Positions 28,173-35,955 of a stretch of DNA of 64,000 nt are shown here, in pieces. The stretch's first letter is position 1; each line of letters starts with the position of its first letter. The position numbers and the translations under genes were made by a program. The stretch comes from Chitinophagales bacterium (GTDB lineage Bacteria; Bacteroidota; Bacteroidia; Chitinophagales; UBA10324): the NCBI GenBank assembly GCA_013816805.1, contig JACDDS010000007.1, forward strand, positions 124,001-188,000, given 5' to 3'. A model generated the notes under the pieces. The model was not told where the DNA came from. It saw nothing but the letters and a program-made list of their open reading frames with translations, and searched no databases.

Positions 28173-29210
28173 ATGCGAATCAAGAAAACAATTGTAACAA
28201 AAGACATTCAGTCTTACACGGTCAATGAAAAAATAGTAACCACGCATCACCCTATCAGCGGCGACGTTGCGATTTTTGAAATAGTTACATTGGGTAAACA
28301 TGAAACCGTACAGGGCGAGGAGAAACGAAATGTAGCCATCTTTGAAGGTGACTTTATTATGGCGGCTTTTGCTGATCGCTATGCAACCTCACAGTTTGAA
28401 GGCTATGTGCCTGCAGAGCCCCTGCCGCTTTATGACATTCTTGCTGCCGGCGGCGCGGTAGGCGTTGTGAAATCAAAAAATTATGCGTTAAAAGACATTG
28501 AGCCAACCAAGGTGCGAATTGTCGGATATGTATGCGATGAAAAAGGGAAGGTGATAAACAGTCGGTGGTATAAAAAACAGCGTGTATCATTCTCTGCCGA
28601 GATTCCGAACAATGCAAAAGTGATTCTCTCCATCGGCTCCACTATGGACAGTGGTAAAACAACCACTGCCGGTTGCATAGCTCGTGGACTAAAACGAACA
28701 GGCAAGCGCGTAGCGTTCATGAAATTTACAGGCACTGTTCATACCAAAGATCGTGATTTCGTTTATGATGCCGGAGCAGACGTAGTAACTGATTTTTCTG
28801 ACATGGGATTTCCTTCAACCTATATGGCAGATAAAGAAGAGTTGCTCGATCTATATGAGTCATTGCTTGCAAAGCTTTATTCAGAAAAACCAGATTATAT
28901 TGTTGTAGAAATTGCAGATGGCTTGCTGCAGCGCGAAACAAATTTTCTATTGAATTCAAAAGAATTTATATCAACAATCAACTCGGTGGTGTTCAGCTGC
29001 GGTGACAGCTTAAGCGCGTTCCAGGGAATTGAAGTTTTAAATGAATTGCACATCACGCCCGCATTTCTAAGCGGTCGCTTCACCATGAGTCCGCTGCTGA
29101 TCCAGGAAGTGCAGGAACACAGCGGAATGCCTGTACTCGACATGTTTCAGATTATGAGCGGTGAGTTTAATGATCTCTTAATTTCACACAGGATGGTGGT
29201 AGCTGCCTGA
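28173..29210 (+). CDS. P-loop NTPase-like protein of unknown function
   Basis: 345 aa, no signal peptide. The N-terminal half (about 1-145) is a mixed alpha/beta region with no recognised motif (GDFIMAAFADRYATSQFEGY, YDILAAGGAVGVV). The C-terminal half opens with a Walker A, IGSTMDSGKTTTAGCIA (GSTMDSGKTT at 155-164), and continues with GKRVAFMKFTGTVHTKDRD and a Walker B-like DYIVVEIADGLLQRE (241-255). The fold resembles SIMIBI-class enzymes such as dethiobiotin synthetase or MobB, and distantly DUF1611, but I cannot place it in a characterised family. It follows the giant T9SS gene by 10 bp. No function is assigned. Confidence 0.78.
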   Translation: MRIKKTIVTKDIQSYTVNEKIVTTHHPISGDVAIFEIVTLGKHETVQGEEKRNVAIFEGDFIMAAFADRYATSQFEGYVPAEPLPLYDILAAGGAVGVVKSKNYALKDIEPTKVRIVGYVCDEKGKVINSRWYKKQRVSFSAEIPNNAKVILSIGSTMDSGKTTTAGCIARGLKRTGKRVAFMKFTGTVHTKDRDFVYDAGADVVTDFSDMGFPSTYMADKEELLDLYESLLAKLYSEKPDYIVVEIADGLLQRETNFLLNSKEFISTINSVVFSCGDSLSAFQGIEVLNELHITPAFLSGRFTMSPLLIQEVQEHSGMPVLDMFQIMSGEFNDLLISHRMVVAA

Positions 29211-29355
29211 AGCTTAAATAAGATTGATTTGCCTTCCGCAACACTCCTGTGCGAATCATTAAATTTGCAGATGCTAAAATAAATCCGGAAAAAAATTTGT
29301 GGCAACTCAGCTAACCGTCTATTCTGGAAAATGATTGTACAGTGAATGATAAATT

Positions 29356-31059
29356 ATGCAAAGTAAGCGCAAACTCATAATTGAATTTTTTCAGCGCAAT
29401 AAGCTTGTGGTGGTCTTCACCTTCCTTGCGAACATCATCAGTAGTTTGCTTAATGTTCTTATACCTCTCAGCATAGGCAGATTTTATCAATTGGTGCTGC
29501 ATGATAATTCTGTAAAGGGAAAGCTATTCAATGCACTTCACATTTCACTGCATTCTGTTTCTGACTTTTTTCTCTTCTTTATTCTTATCATCATAGCAAA
29601 ATCACTCATCACATTCGTAGAAAAATTTTTTACGGGAATGATAGGCGAGCGATTCTCACGAGACTTGCGCGAGCTGCTTTTTAAAACCCAGCTTTCACAA
29701 TCGGTTGCCATAAATCAAATAAAACCAACAGGAAAATATTTGCTTCGATACAGCGGCGATTTGCTTTTCATTCAGCACTTCATCACTAAGGGAGTCATTC
29801 AATTCACCGGGGATGTGATCTTCATGCTCGCTTCCGTCGCTGTGCTCTTCTCCATTAACGCAACGCTCACACTCATAATGCTTGCAGGTATTGCTGTTGC
29901 ATGTACCACCATCATTCTGCTAAATAAAAAAGTGAGAATGGCAACACTGAACAGGAGAAATCAGCGCTCAACGTTGCTGGGATTTGTAGCCAACAGAATG
30001 CAGGCATTCTTAACGATTAAAAGTTTCAATCGCGAAGTTCCGGAAGAAACTCAGTACAATAAAAAGTCAGCGAAGCTTTACGGATTCGGAATCACTTACT
30101 GGAAAATTTATTCAGTAATTCAGGCATTGTTGCCGCTATTGATGTTTGGCACACTCACCGTGCTGCTGTATTTTGTGAGCTTGAAGAGGGAAGTAAAACC
30201 ATACGGAATTAACCGCGGTGATGTGCTTGATTTTGTGCTGCTGTTTCTTTACATGCAAGGGGTGATTAAAAGAATTTTGAAAGCGAATATGGTCTGGAAT
30301 ATGGGAAATGTATCATTCACCAAGCTGCTTCGTATTCTAAATTTAGCTGGTGAACGGAAATCCGGAGATCGTGAAATTGCAGAAATTTCAGGGAGAATTT
30401 CTTTTGAAAATGTTTGTTTTCAATATCCAAATGCTGACCAACCAATTTTAAAAAATATATCATTTACAATTGAACCAGCTACTATAACATTTATTAAAGG
30501 AAAGCAGAGCTCCGGCAAAAGCACCATAATGAAAATGATTCAGGGTATCTATCAACCTACATCAGGTAAAATATTTCTTGATCAATACGATTACGATTTG
30601 ATTACGCCAAATACTGTTCGCCGCAACATAGCTATTGTTTCTGATGAAGCGCCGCTGATTGGTAACACGGTATTCAAAGCCGTCTCATACAGCAGGGCTG
30701 ATGAAAAGAGAGTAAGAGCTTCGCAATGGTTGCAGCGTCTGAATTTTAATGTGGCGGAAACTGAAGCAGAAAACCTGGATTACCATCTTGATGATTTTGG
30801 AAAAAACCTTTCTGCCGGTCAACGCAAGCAACTGATATTTGCCCGTGCATTGATGACACGAAAAAAAATTTTGCTGCTCGATGAAGCATTCGATGATCTG
30901 GATCCTGAATCAAAAAAGATTATTGTTGAACGCATCAACAAGCAAAAAAGGAAACGAACGATGATCATTGCGGCAAATAATCTTCCTGATGAATTAGAAA
31001 TTGATCAGGTGATTAACCTCAATGAATTTTGCTTTGAAGATCAAATAGCAATATCATAA
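29356..31059 (+). CDS. ABC exporter, fused membrane and ATPase domains, with atypical switch residues
   Basis: 567 aa half-transporter with about six transmembrane segments (residues 15-310) and one ATP-binding domain. There is no N-terminal C39 peptidase. Walker A is GKQSSGKST (382-390), the signature is LSAGQRKQ (485-492) and Walker B is KILLLDEAFDDLD with catalytic Glu510. The position of the H-loop histidine reads AANN (539-542) and the Q-loop position reads VSDEAPLI, so neither the switch His nor the Q-loop Gln is present in its usual context. The layout resembles type 1 secretion or peptide exporters. The substrate is unknown. The gene lies 145 bp after the P-loop gene. Confidence 0.87.
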   Translation: MQSKRKLIIEFFQRNKLVVVFTFLANIISSLLNVLIPLSIGRFYQLVLHDNSVKGKLFNALHISLHSVSDFFLFFILIIIAKSLITFVEKFFTGMIGERFSRDLRELLFKTQLSQSVAINQIKPTGKYLLRYSGDLLFIQHFITKGVIQFTGDVIFMLASVAVLFSINATLTLIMLAGIAVACTTIILLNKKVRMATLNRRNQRSTLLGFVANRMQAFLTIKSFNREVPEETQYNKKSAKLYGFGITYWKIYSVIQALLPLLMFGTLTVLLYFVSLKREVKPYGINRGDVLDFVLLFLYMQGVIKRILKANMVWNMGNVSFTKLLRILNLAGERKSGDREIAEISGRISFENVCFQYPNADQPILKNISFTIEPATITFIKGKQSSGKSTIMKMIQGIYQPTSGKIFLDQYDYDLITPNTVRRNIAIVSDEAPLIGNTVFKAVSYSRADEKRVRASQWLQRLNFNVAETEAENLDYHLDDFGKNLSAGQRKQLIFARALMTRKKILLLDEAFDDLDPESKKIIVERINKQKRKRTMIIAANNLPDELEIDQVINLNEFCFEDQIAIS

Positions 31060-31107
31060 AATGGAAATTCAGATACGTTTCGCATATCTCAATTATTTAA
31101 CCCAGGA

Positions 31108-31560
31108 GTGGTGATCAAAAACAACAATTTTCGCTATATAGTGTCTGCCAAACGGTGCAGCCAGATCATCCTTCTCTGCATTGTTGTTGCAAGCACATTG
31201 TGTTCTTTTTCATCGTGCCAAAAAGAAGCCGGCATTGGCGGTGATGCTTCAATTAAAGGTTCTCTGTTTGTTAAGCATTACAACACCACCTTCACACAGT
31301 TCATCAGCGAATACCCCGGTGCAGATGTGTATGTGTATTTGATTTTTGGTAATGACATCAGCTACGACAAGAGAATAAAAACTACGTACGATGGTAAGTT
31401 CGAATTCAAATATCTATATAAAGGTGATTACACACTTTATGTTTACTCTCTTGATTCAACACTCACAGTTCCGGGAAGAAGCGTTCCTGTAATTGAAAAC
31501 ATAACCATCACTGACAGAAAACAAACGGTGGATGTGGGCACGATAAATATTTTTCAATAG
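31108..31560 (+). CDS. Small lipoprotein with carboxypeptidase-regulatory-like fold
   Basis: 150 aa starting at GTG. It has a lipoprotein signal (IILLCIVVASTLCSFSSC, lipobox FSSC), so it is predicted to be lipid-anchored in the outer membrane or periplasm. The mature part has the pattern 'GADVYVYLIFG...TTYDGKFEFKYLYKGDYTLYVYS', typical of a prealbumin or CarboxypepD_reg-like beta-sandwich as found in Bacteroidota surface lipoproteins. The next gene starts 6 bp after its stop. Its function is unknown, but context suggests it belongs with the exporter and barrel genes around it. Confidence 0.75.
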   Translation: MVIKNNNFRYIVSAKRCSQIILLCIVVASTLCSFSSCQKEAGIGGDASIKGSLFVKHYNTTFTQFISEYPGADVYVYLIFGNDISYDKRIKTTYDGKFEFKYLYKGDYTLYVYSLDSTLTVPGRSVPVIENITITDRKQTVDVGTINIFQ

Positions 31561-31565
31561 CGATC

Positions 31566-32171
31566 ATGACTCACTTTTGTCTCTGTTCCCTTGTGCCTTC
31601 TTTGCGGCATTTCATATTGCAATTTTTAATTTTAATCGCTCTTCTTCATGCAAATCCTTTGTTCTCTCAAAGTCAAGTGGATATAAAAGCCAGGAAGATA
31701 AAATCCATCAGCACGGTTACAATTGATACAAGAAAAGGTGACTCGATCATCAAGAAGAATACCTTACGCTATGATGCCCGTGGCAACGTGATAGAGAGCA
31801 TTGACTTCGATGCAAATGGAAATATGAAAGATCACGAGCAGTTTCACTTCAACCGTCATAATGATGAAGTACAATACATTCATCTTTCACCGGATAACCT
31901 GGTGCTGATGAAAACAGAAACGCAATACGACAAGTGGAACAACTTGGTTGGAAAAATTTCTTATGATGCAACCGGCAACATCACCGAAAAAATTGATTAC
32001 ACTTACAATACCTTGAACGATTTGGTATCTGAAGCTTTGAGCAACAAAGAAGGGAACATTATTCGCAAAACTGTTTATGAATACGACAGCAAAGGCATGC
32101 TGATTTCAAAAAAAATCTATAATGAGAAGGGTGGATTAATTTACTCCAGAAATTATTCTATCGAATACTAA
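31566..32171 (+). CDS. Secreted YD/RHS-repeat-like small protein
   Basis: 201 aa. Signal peptide ends around ANPLFSQSQ. The mature part is made of short beta-hairpin repeats resembling YD/RHS repeats: LRYDARGNVIESIDFDANGN, TQYDKWNNLVGKISYDATGN, YEYDSKGMLISKKIYNEKGG. There is no toxin domain or RHS core-closing motif, so it is not a full RHS toxin. Its stop codon overlaps the start of the DUF2490 gene by one base (TAATG), indicating translational coupling. An extracellular or periplasmic location is expected; the role is unknown. Confidence 0.75.
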   Translation: MTHFCLCSLVPSLRHFILQFLILIALLHANPLFSQSQVDIKARKIKSISTVTIDTRKGDSIIKKNTLRYDARGNVIESIDFDANGNMKDHEQFHFNRHNDEVQYIHLSPDNLVLMKTETQYDKWNNLVGKISYDATGNITEKIDYTYNTLNDLVSEALSNKEGNIIRKTVYEYDSKGMLISKKIYNEKGGLIYSRNYSIEY

Positions 32172-32866
32172 TGACTGAAAAAATCACGAATAGGTTTTCA
32201 TACCTTGTAATTGTTTCAGTTTTGTTAATTTTTCTATTACAAAAAGATTTAAGCGGTCAGCAAAAAGATTTTCAGGGTATAGTAGGATTAGGGTTGGAAA
32301 AGAAGGCCTCTCCGTCGTTTTCGTTTAACCTCTATAGCCAACAGCTATTCAATCAAAATTTATCAGAGCTTGGCAGCGCATTTATGGAGGCAGGAATAAC
32401 TTATAAACTCAACCGGAATATTGCTTTCGGTGTAAACTACAGGTTCATTCAGCAGCGCGATCTTAATAATATTTATCACCCACGACAAATGATTTATGGT
32501 GATATTTCTTATTCAAAAGGGTTAAAAAAGTTTTCGGCATCTCTTCGTGCAAGAATTCAGAATTCATATTACCCGATCGTGATCAACGAAACCAGGCAAA
32601 ATTCACTTTTATACAATCGTGATAAGTTAACGATCCGTTACAGGTACAATTATTATTTCTCGCCTTTTATTTATGGAGAGCTATGGTATCCTGTTAATCA
32701 CCCAACACACGATAAAGTTGACAGGATTCGCGGTGCGCTGGGATTTTACTATATCTTTAATGATCACTTCAAAACTGAGCTTTACTATTCTATAACACAT
32801 GAGCTAAATCAGTCAAACAAGAAAAGGAATTATGCGATTAGCTTTTCATCATACTTCCGGATTTAA
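32171..32866 (+). CDS. DUF2490-family outer-membrane beta-barrel protein
   Basis: 231 aa with an N-terminal signal (FSYLVIVSVLLIFLLQKDLSGQ). Alternating amphipathic strands rich in Tyr and Phe follow (GITYKLNRNIAFGVNYRFIQ, LTIRYRYNYYFSPFIYGELW, LGFYYIFNDHFKTELYYSI), ending in an aromatic C-terminal strand (YAISFSSYFRI). This is the usual picture for small DUF2490 porin-like barrels in Bacteroidota. It is coupled to the preceding YD-repeat gene. The cargo or ligand is unknown. Confidence 0.85.
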   Translation: MTEKITNRFSYLVIVSVLLIFLLQKDLSGQQKDFQGIVGLGLEKKASPSFSFNLYSQQLFNQNLSELGSAFMEAGITYKLNRNIAFGVNYRFIQQRDLNNIYHPRQMIYGDISYSKGLKKFSASLRARIQNSYYPIVINETRQNSLLYNRDKLTIRYRYNYYFSPFIYGELWYPVNHPTHDKVDRIRGALGFYYIFNDHFKTELYYSITHELNQSNKKRNYAISFSSYFRI

Positions 32867-32896
32867 ATTTTCATTTGCTGGTCGCTGCTTTAAATA

Positions 32897-33994
32897 ATGA
32901 AGATAGCTTTTGCAATGCACAGGATAAAAAAAATGAAAGCGCATCCTTGTGGTTTTGCAGAATTAATTCTAATAACATTCATTCTTCTTTCTTCTTTTTC
33001 AAAAAATATGTTTTCTCAATCAACAACTCAACAAGTGAATCATCCGGTTGCAATTGCTGTACACGGTGGAGCAGGAGCACTAAAAAAGCTTAATCTCACT
33101 CCTCAGCAAGAGCAGGCTTACAAAGACACCATGGCAGTTGCGCTGCAATCAGGTTATGAAGTGTTGCAGAACGGAGGAACGAGCGTTGATGCCGTGGTGG
33201 TTGCAATAAAAGTAATGGAAGATTGCACGTTGTTTAATGCAGGTCGTGGGTCAGTTCTCACACATGAGGGATCCATTGAAATGGATGCTGCGATTATGAA
33301 TGGAAAAAATCTTAAAGCAGGTGCAGTGACGGGAGTGAAGACGATTAAGAATCCAATTACGGCAGCAAAAAAAGTTCTCGACAGCAGCAAGTTCGTTTTG
33401 CTTTCGGGAGAAGGGGCAGAAAAATTTGCACGATATCAGGGCATTGAAACAGTAGACACTTCTTACTTTTTCACACCTTACCGTCAGTTGCAATTGCAAA
33501 AAGTAATTGTTGGTGATACAACTCCGCTAAATCTAAATGATACAACCGGAATGATACGTCCTGCTGATAAAAATGAAGAAGATAAATTTGGAACAGTCGG
33601 GTGTGTTGCGATTGACCGCTACGGAAATCTTGCAGCGGGAACTTCTACCGGCGGAATAGTAAATAAAAATTTCGGACGCATTGGCGATTCGCCGTTAATA
33701 GGTTGCGGCACTTATGCAAACAATAAAACGTGTGCTGTTTCATGCACCGGACATGGTGAAGATTTTATTCGTAATGTGGTTGCGTATGATATTTCAGCCC
33801 TAATGCAATACCGGATTATTAGCCTGCATGATGCTGCCAACTACGTCATCAAAACCAAGCTCACTCAAAAAAAGGGCAGGGGCGGTTGCATTGCCATTGA
33901 TCGCTCCGGTCATATTGAAATGCCGTACAATACTGAAGGGATGTTTCGCGGATACATTACTACCCATCGCCAATTGAAGGTGATGATCTATTGA
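32897..33994 (+). CDS. Isoaspartyl peptidase / plant-type L-asparaginase (Ntn hydrolase), exported
   Basis: Cleaves beta-aspartyl (isoAsp-X) dipeptides and often asparagine. The IAVHGGAGAL start of the fold is at 53-62 and NAGRGSVLT at 114-122. The autoprocessing site FGTVGCVAI has nucleophile Thr233, and the GTSTGG and GCGTYANN oxyanion/substrate motifs follow. A hydrophobic leader (ELILITFILLSSFSKNMFSQ) precedes the catalytic domain, so it is probably periplasmic. The true start may be the ATG at 32933 rather than 32897, as both give this signal peptide. It is the last gene of the plus-strand block. The catalytic residues look intact. Confidence 0.93.
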   Translation: MKIAFAMHRIKKMKAHPCGFAELILITFILLSSFSKNMFSQSTTQQVNHPVAIAVHGGAGALKKLNLTPQQEQAYKDTMAVALQSGYEVLQNGGTSVDAVVVAIKVMEDCTLFNAGRGSVLTHEGSIEMDAAIMNGKNLKAGAVTGVKTIKNPITAAKKVLDSSKFVLLSGEGAEKFARYQGIETVDTSYFFTPYRQLQLQKVIVGDTTPLNLNDTTGMIRPADKNEEDKFGTVGCVAIDRYGNLAAGTSTGGIVNKNFGRIGDSPLIGCGTYANNKTCAVSCTGHGEDFIRNVVAYDISALMQYRIISLHDAANYVIKTKLTQKKGRGGCIAIDRSGHIEMPYNTEGMFRGYITTHRQLKVMIY

Positions 33995-34079
33995 GAATAT
34001 ATTGTGCGGATAATTGTAATGTATTCTGATATTCAGCAAGGCTTATTTGCAATAGTTTCTGTTTAGTAAAATAGTGTGC

Positions 34080-34220
34080 CAAAATTGGAGTAACACTTCG
34101 CGGTCTAATCTTTCCTGTATAATCTCAAGGTGAAGCATTCCGAGAAAGCCACATCGAAAACCAAAACCTAAAGTAGCAGAGGATTCGGGCTCAAAGGTAA
34201 GCGAGGCATAATGAAGATTT
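34080..34220 (-). pseudogene. lepA (elongation factor 4) fragment
   Basis: One minus-strand frame gives [20 protein letters not shown] followed by [18 protein letters not shown], a near-exact match to the highly conserved LepA block '[38 protein letters not shown]'. Only about 47 codons remain, with no start, GTPase domain or C-terminal domain. Adjacent frames are closed. It is a gene relic, not a functional gene. An intact lepA presumably exists elsewhere. Confidence 0.8.
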
Positions 34221-34397
34221 AAATCTCAAAACAACTCAAGCACAAAACATAATTTTTTTTACCAATAACCTTCCACGAATGATACTTACTTCTGGCGGAT
34301 ATTTAGGTATTAGTGCCACTATTCCGAAATCAAGGTTGCACCTTGGTCCAAATTGCTCTGCAAGTGCAGGCGGCTTCCGAAGCTGGATGCAGGAAGG

Positions 34398-34520
34398 TGC
34401 TTTCATTTGTTGACCTATAGATGGATGATCGGTATCGAAGAAATCTTTGAGTATTGGTTGGACCATCACGAAGTGCAGATTCTTGTTCTAATAACTTAGG
34501 CAATTTTCAGGAGAAACAGC
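34398..34520 (-). pseudogene. ABC-F ATPase gene fragment
   Basis: Minus-strand frames read AVSPENCLSY, then (after a frameshift) LLEQESALRDGPT, then (after a second frameshift) ILKDFFDTDHPSI. Together they align with residues around LGFLEQEPALREDQTVLENI and FDTDHPVI in the intact ABC-F protein at 18723-20588. The relic differs at many positions, so it comes from a distinct ABC-F gene, not a recent copy. About 180 bp of unassigned sequence separates it from the lepA fragment. Confidence 0.75.
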
Positions 34521-34543
34521 GTGATATAATGTTTGAAAATAAA

Positions 34544-34574
34544 AAAACGGTGAGCCATAGTGGATCCCCGTTTT
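34544..34574 (-). terminator. Terminator of the M16 peptidase operon
   Basis: Minus-strand hairpin with outer stem AAAACGG/CCGTTTT and an imperfect inner stem (GATCCACTATGGCTC), followed by a run of seven T. It sits 27 bp beyond the stop of the second M16 gene (34601) and fits an intrinsic terminator. Confidence 0.75.
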
Positions 34575-34600
34575 GAAATAACATTGAGTTCTATTGGTCT

Positions 34601-35932
34601 TTAATAAGGCTTATTCTTATATACGGTGGTTTGTACAAAATCTGTTGGCTGCACATCCGCTTTATGTCCAAGATAGGTCCACATAATGGCACCGGTATTC
34701 TGGTCAATCACACGGTTAAGATCTTTCAGGGTAACTGCGTTTGCCCTTGTTACAAATTCATCGTACATCTTTACGTTTCCGCGCAATGCCCATCTGCCAA
34801 TGGCATTAGATTGACCGGCAGATGTTTCTAACCCTGATAGATATGCAGTAAGGAATTGTTCTTTCTTGTCTGTTAATTCCTCAGGCTTAAACCCTTCCCG
34901 CTTCACACTATTTAACAGGTCTACCATTACGGAAATGGCTTTTTTAGGCGTGTCGGTAGAGATATAAAGCATGCTGTACGGACTGGTAATAGCATTGGAA
35001 TTAAAATATGCAGCAGGTGCATAAGACAGGCTTCGCTTGGTTCTCAACTCTACAAAAAAGCGATCGTACATGATATTCATCGCCATCATCATGGGAATGC
35101 CATCAGGCGAATTCAGAAGCGGTCCTGACATTACACCACATAGATAATTAGTAGAAATATCGCGGTCTACAATATTTTGACCTGAAGTGCTAAGCACTAC
35201 GCGCGATCCTTTCTTTGCCAAGCTTTTACTAGTTAAAGAAGCCAGTGTTGCTTTCACTTTTGAAGTTACATCATCTTCAGAAATATTGCCCACCACCACC
35301 AGAAAGCAACGACCCTTTCCAATTACGCTGCTGTAATAGGATTTCACATCATCTACCGTCAGGCCCGTTAAAGAAGCAGAGGAGCCCTGGGGATCTTTTT
35401 CATAATTCTTCTGCTTGAAAGACATCTGTAAGGCAAGCTTTTGAAGATATGCGTCAGGGTTTGCCTCGGCTTGTTTGGCACTCGCTATCATTTGATCCTG
35501 TATAAGCTTGAACTCATAAGGATCAAAAGCAGGATGCATAACCGCATCCGTAAACAGTGCCCAGGATTCATCCCAAAAAGGCTTAACACACGTCATGTCA
35601 ATATCGCCATAATCAAGTGTGGCCTGAAAACCGAATTCGGTGCCTATTTTTTCAGCAGCAGTTTTGAATGCCACTTTGTTTTTAGAAGTAGTTCCACCAT
35701 TAACTGCCAGGTTATATGCCATGGCCTCTACTCCTTGTTTATCGAGGGTATAATTTGCAGTACCGCCATCAACAAATAACCTGACACTTATTACTTCTTT
35801 AGGAGTGTGCTTAAAATACACTTTTAAACCATCAACATTTAATTCTTCAACACCATTCTGCGCAAATGCATCTGTCCACATAAGCAGACATAATGTTGAC
35901 GAGAGAACTATGTTCAATGAAATTCTTTTCAT
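34601..35932 (-). CDS. M16-family peptidase-like subunit lacking the zinc motif
   Basis: 443 aa with signal peptide (LNIVLSSTLCLLMWTDAFAQ) and the two-lobe M16 layout: N-terminal LKVYFKHTPKEVISVRLFVD, then a C-terminal VVVGNISEDDVTSKV region and RTKRSLSYAPAAYFNSNA. The inverted zinc motif HxxEH expected near residue 70 is replaced by AMAYN, so it cannot bind catalytic zinc. It is the partner of the active-type M16 gene 23 bp upstream, paralleling heterodimeric M16B enzymes in which one subunit contributes only substrate binding. Predicted periplasmic. Confidence 0.88.
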   Translation of the reverse strand: MKRISLNIVLSSTLCLLMWTDAFAQNGVEELNVDGLKVYFKHTPKEVISVRLFVDGGTANYTLDKQGVEAMAYNLAVNGGTTSKNKVAFKTAAEKIGTEFGFQATLDYGDIDMTCVKPFWDESWALFTDAVMHPAFDPYEFKLIQDQMIASAKQAEANPDAYLQKLALQMSFKQKNYEKDPQGSSASLTGLTVDDVKSYYSSVIGKGRCFLVVVGNISEDDVTSKVKATLASLTSKSLAKKGSRVVLSTSGQNIVDRDISTNYLCGVMSGPLLNSPDGIPMMMAMNIMYDRFFVELRTKRSLSYAPAAYFNSNAITSPYSMLYISTDTPKKAISVMVDLLNSVKREGFKPEELTDKKEQFLTAYLSGLETSAGQSNAIGRWALRGNVKMYDEFVTRANAVTLKDLNRVIDQNTGAIMWTYLGHKADVQPTDFVQTTVYKNKPY

Positions 35933-35955
35933 GCTTTCTATTGTTAAAGTTTAAT

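Noticed and set aside
28173-29210. DUF1611/DgcN-type D-glutamate N-acetyltransferase
   Set aside because: The P-loop is similar in general form, but the conserved DUF1611 segments after it (TGQTG and the later VEGQGSL region) are missing, and no dipeptide epimerase lies next to it.
31566-32171. RHS/polymorphic toxin
   Set aside because: There are only a few YD-like repeats, with no RHS core motif, no toxin domain and no immunity gene next door.
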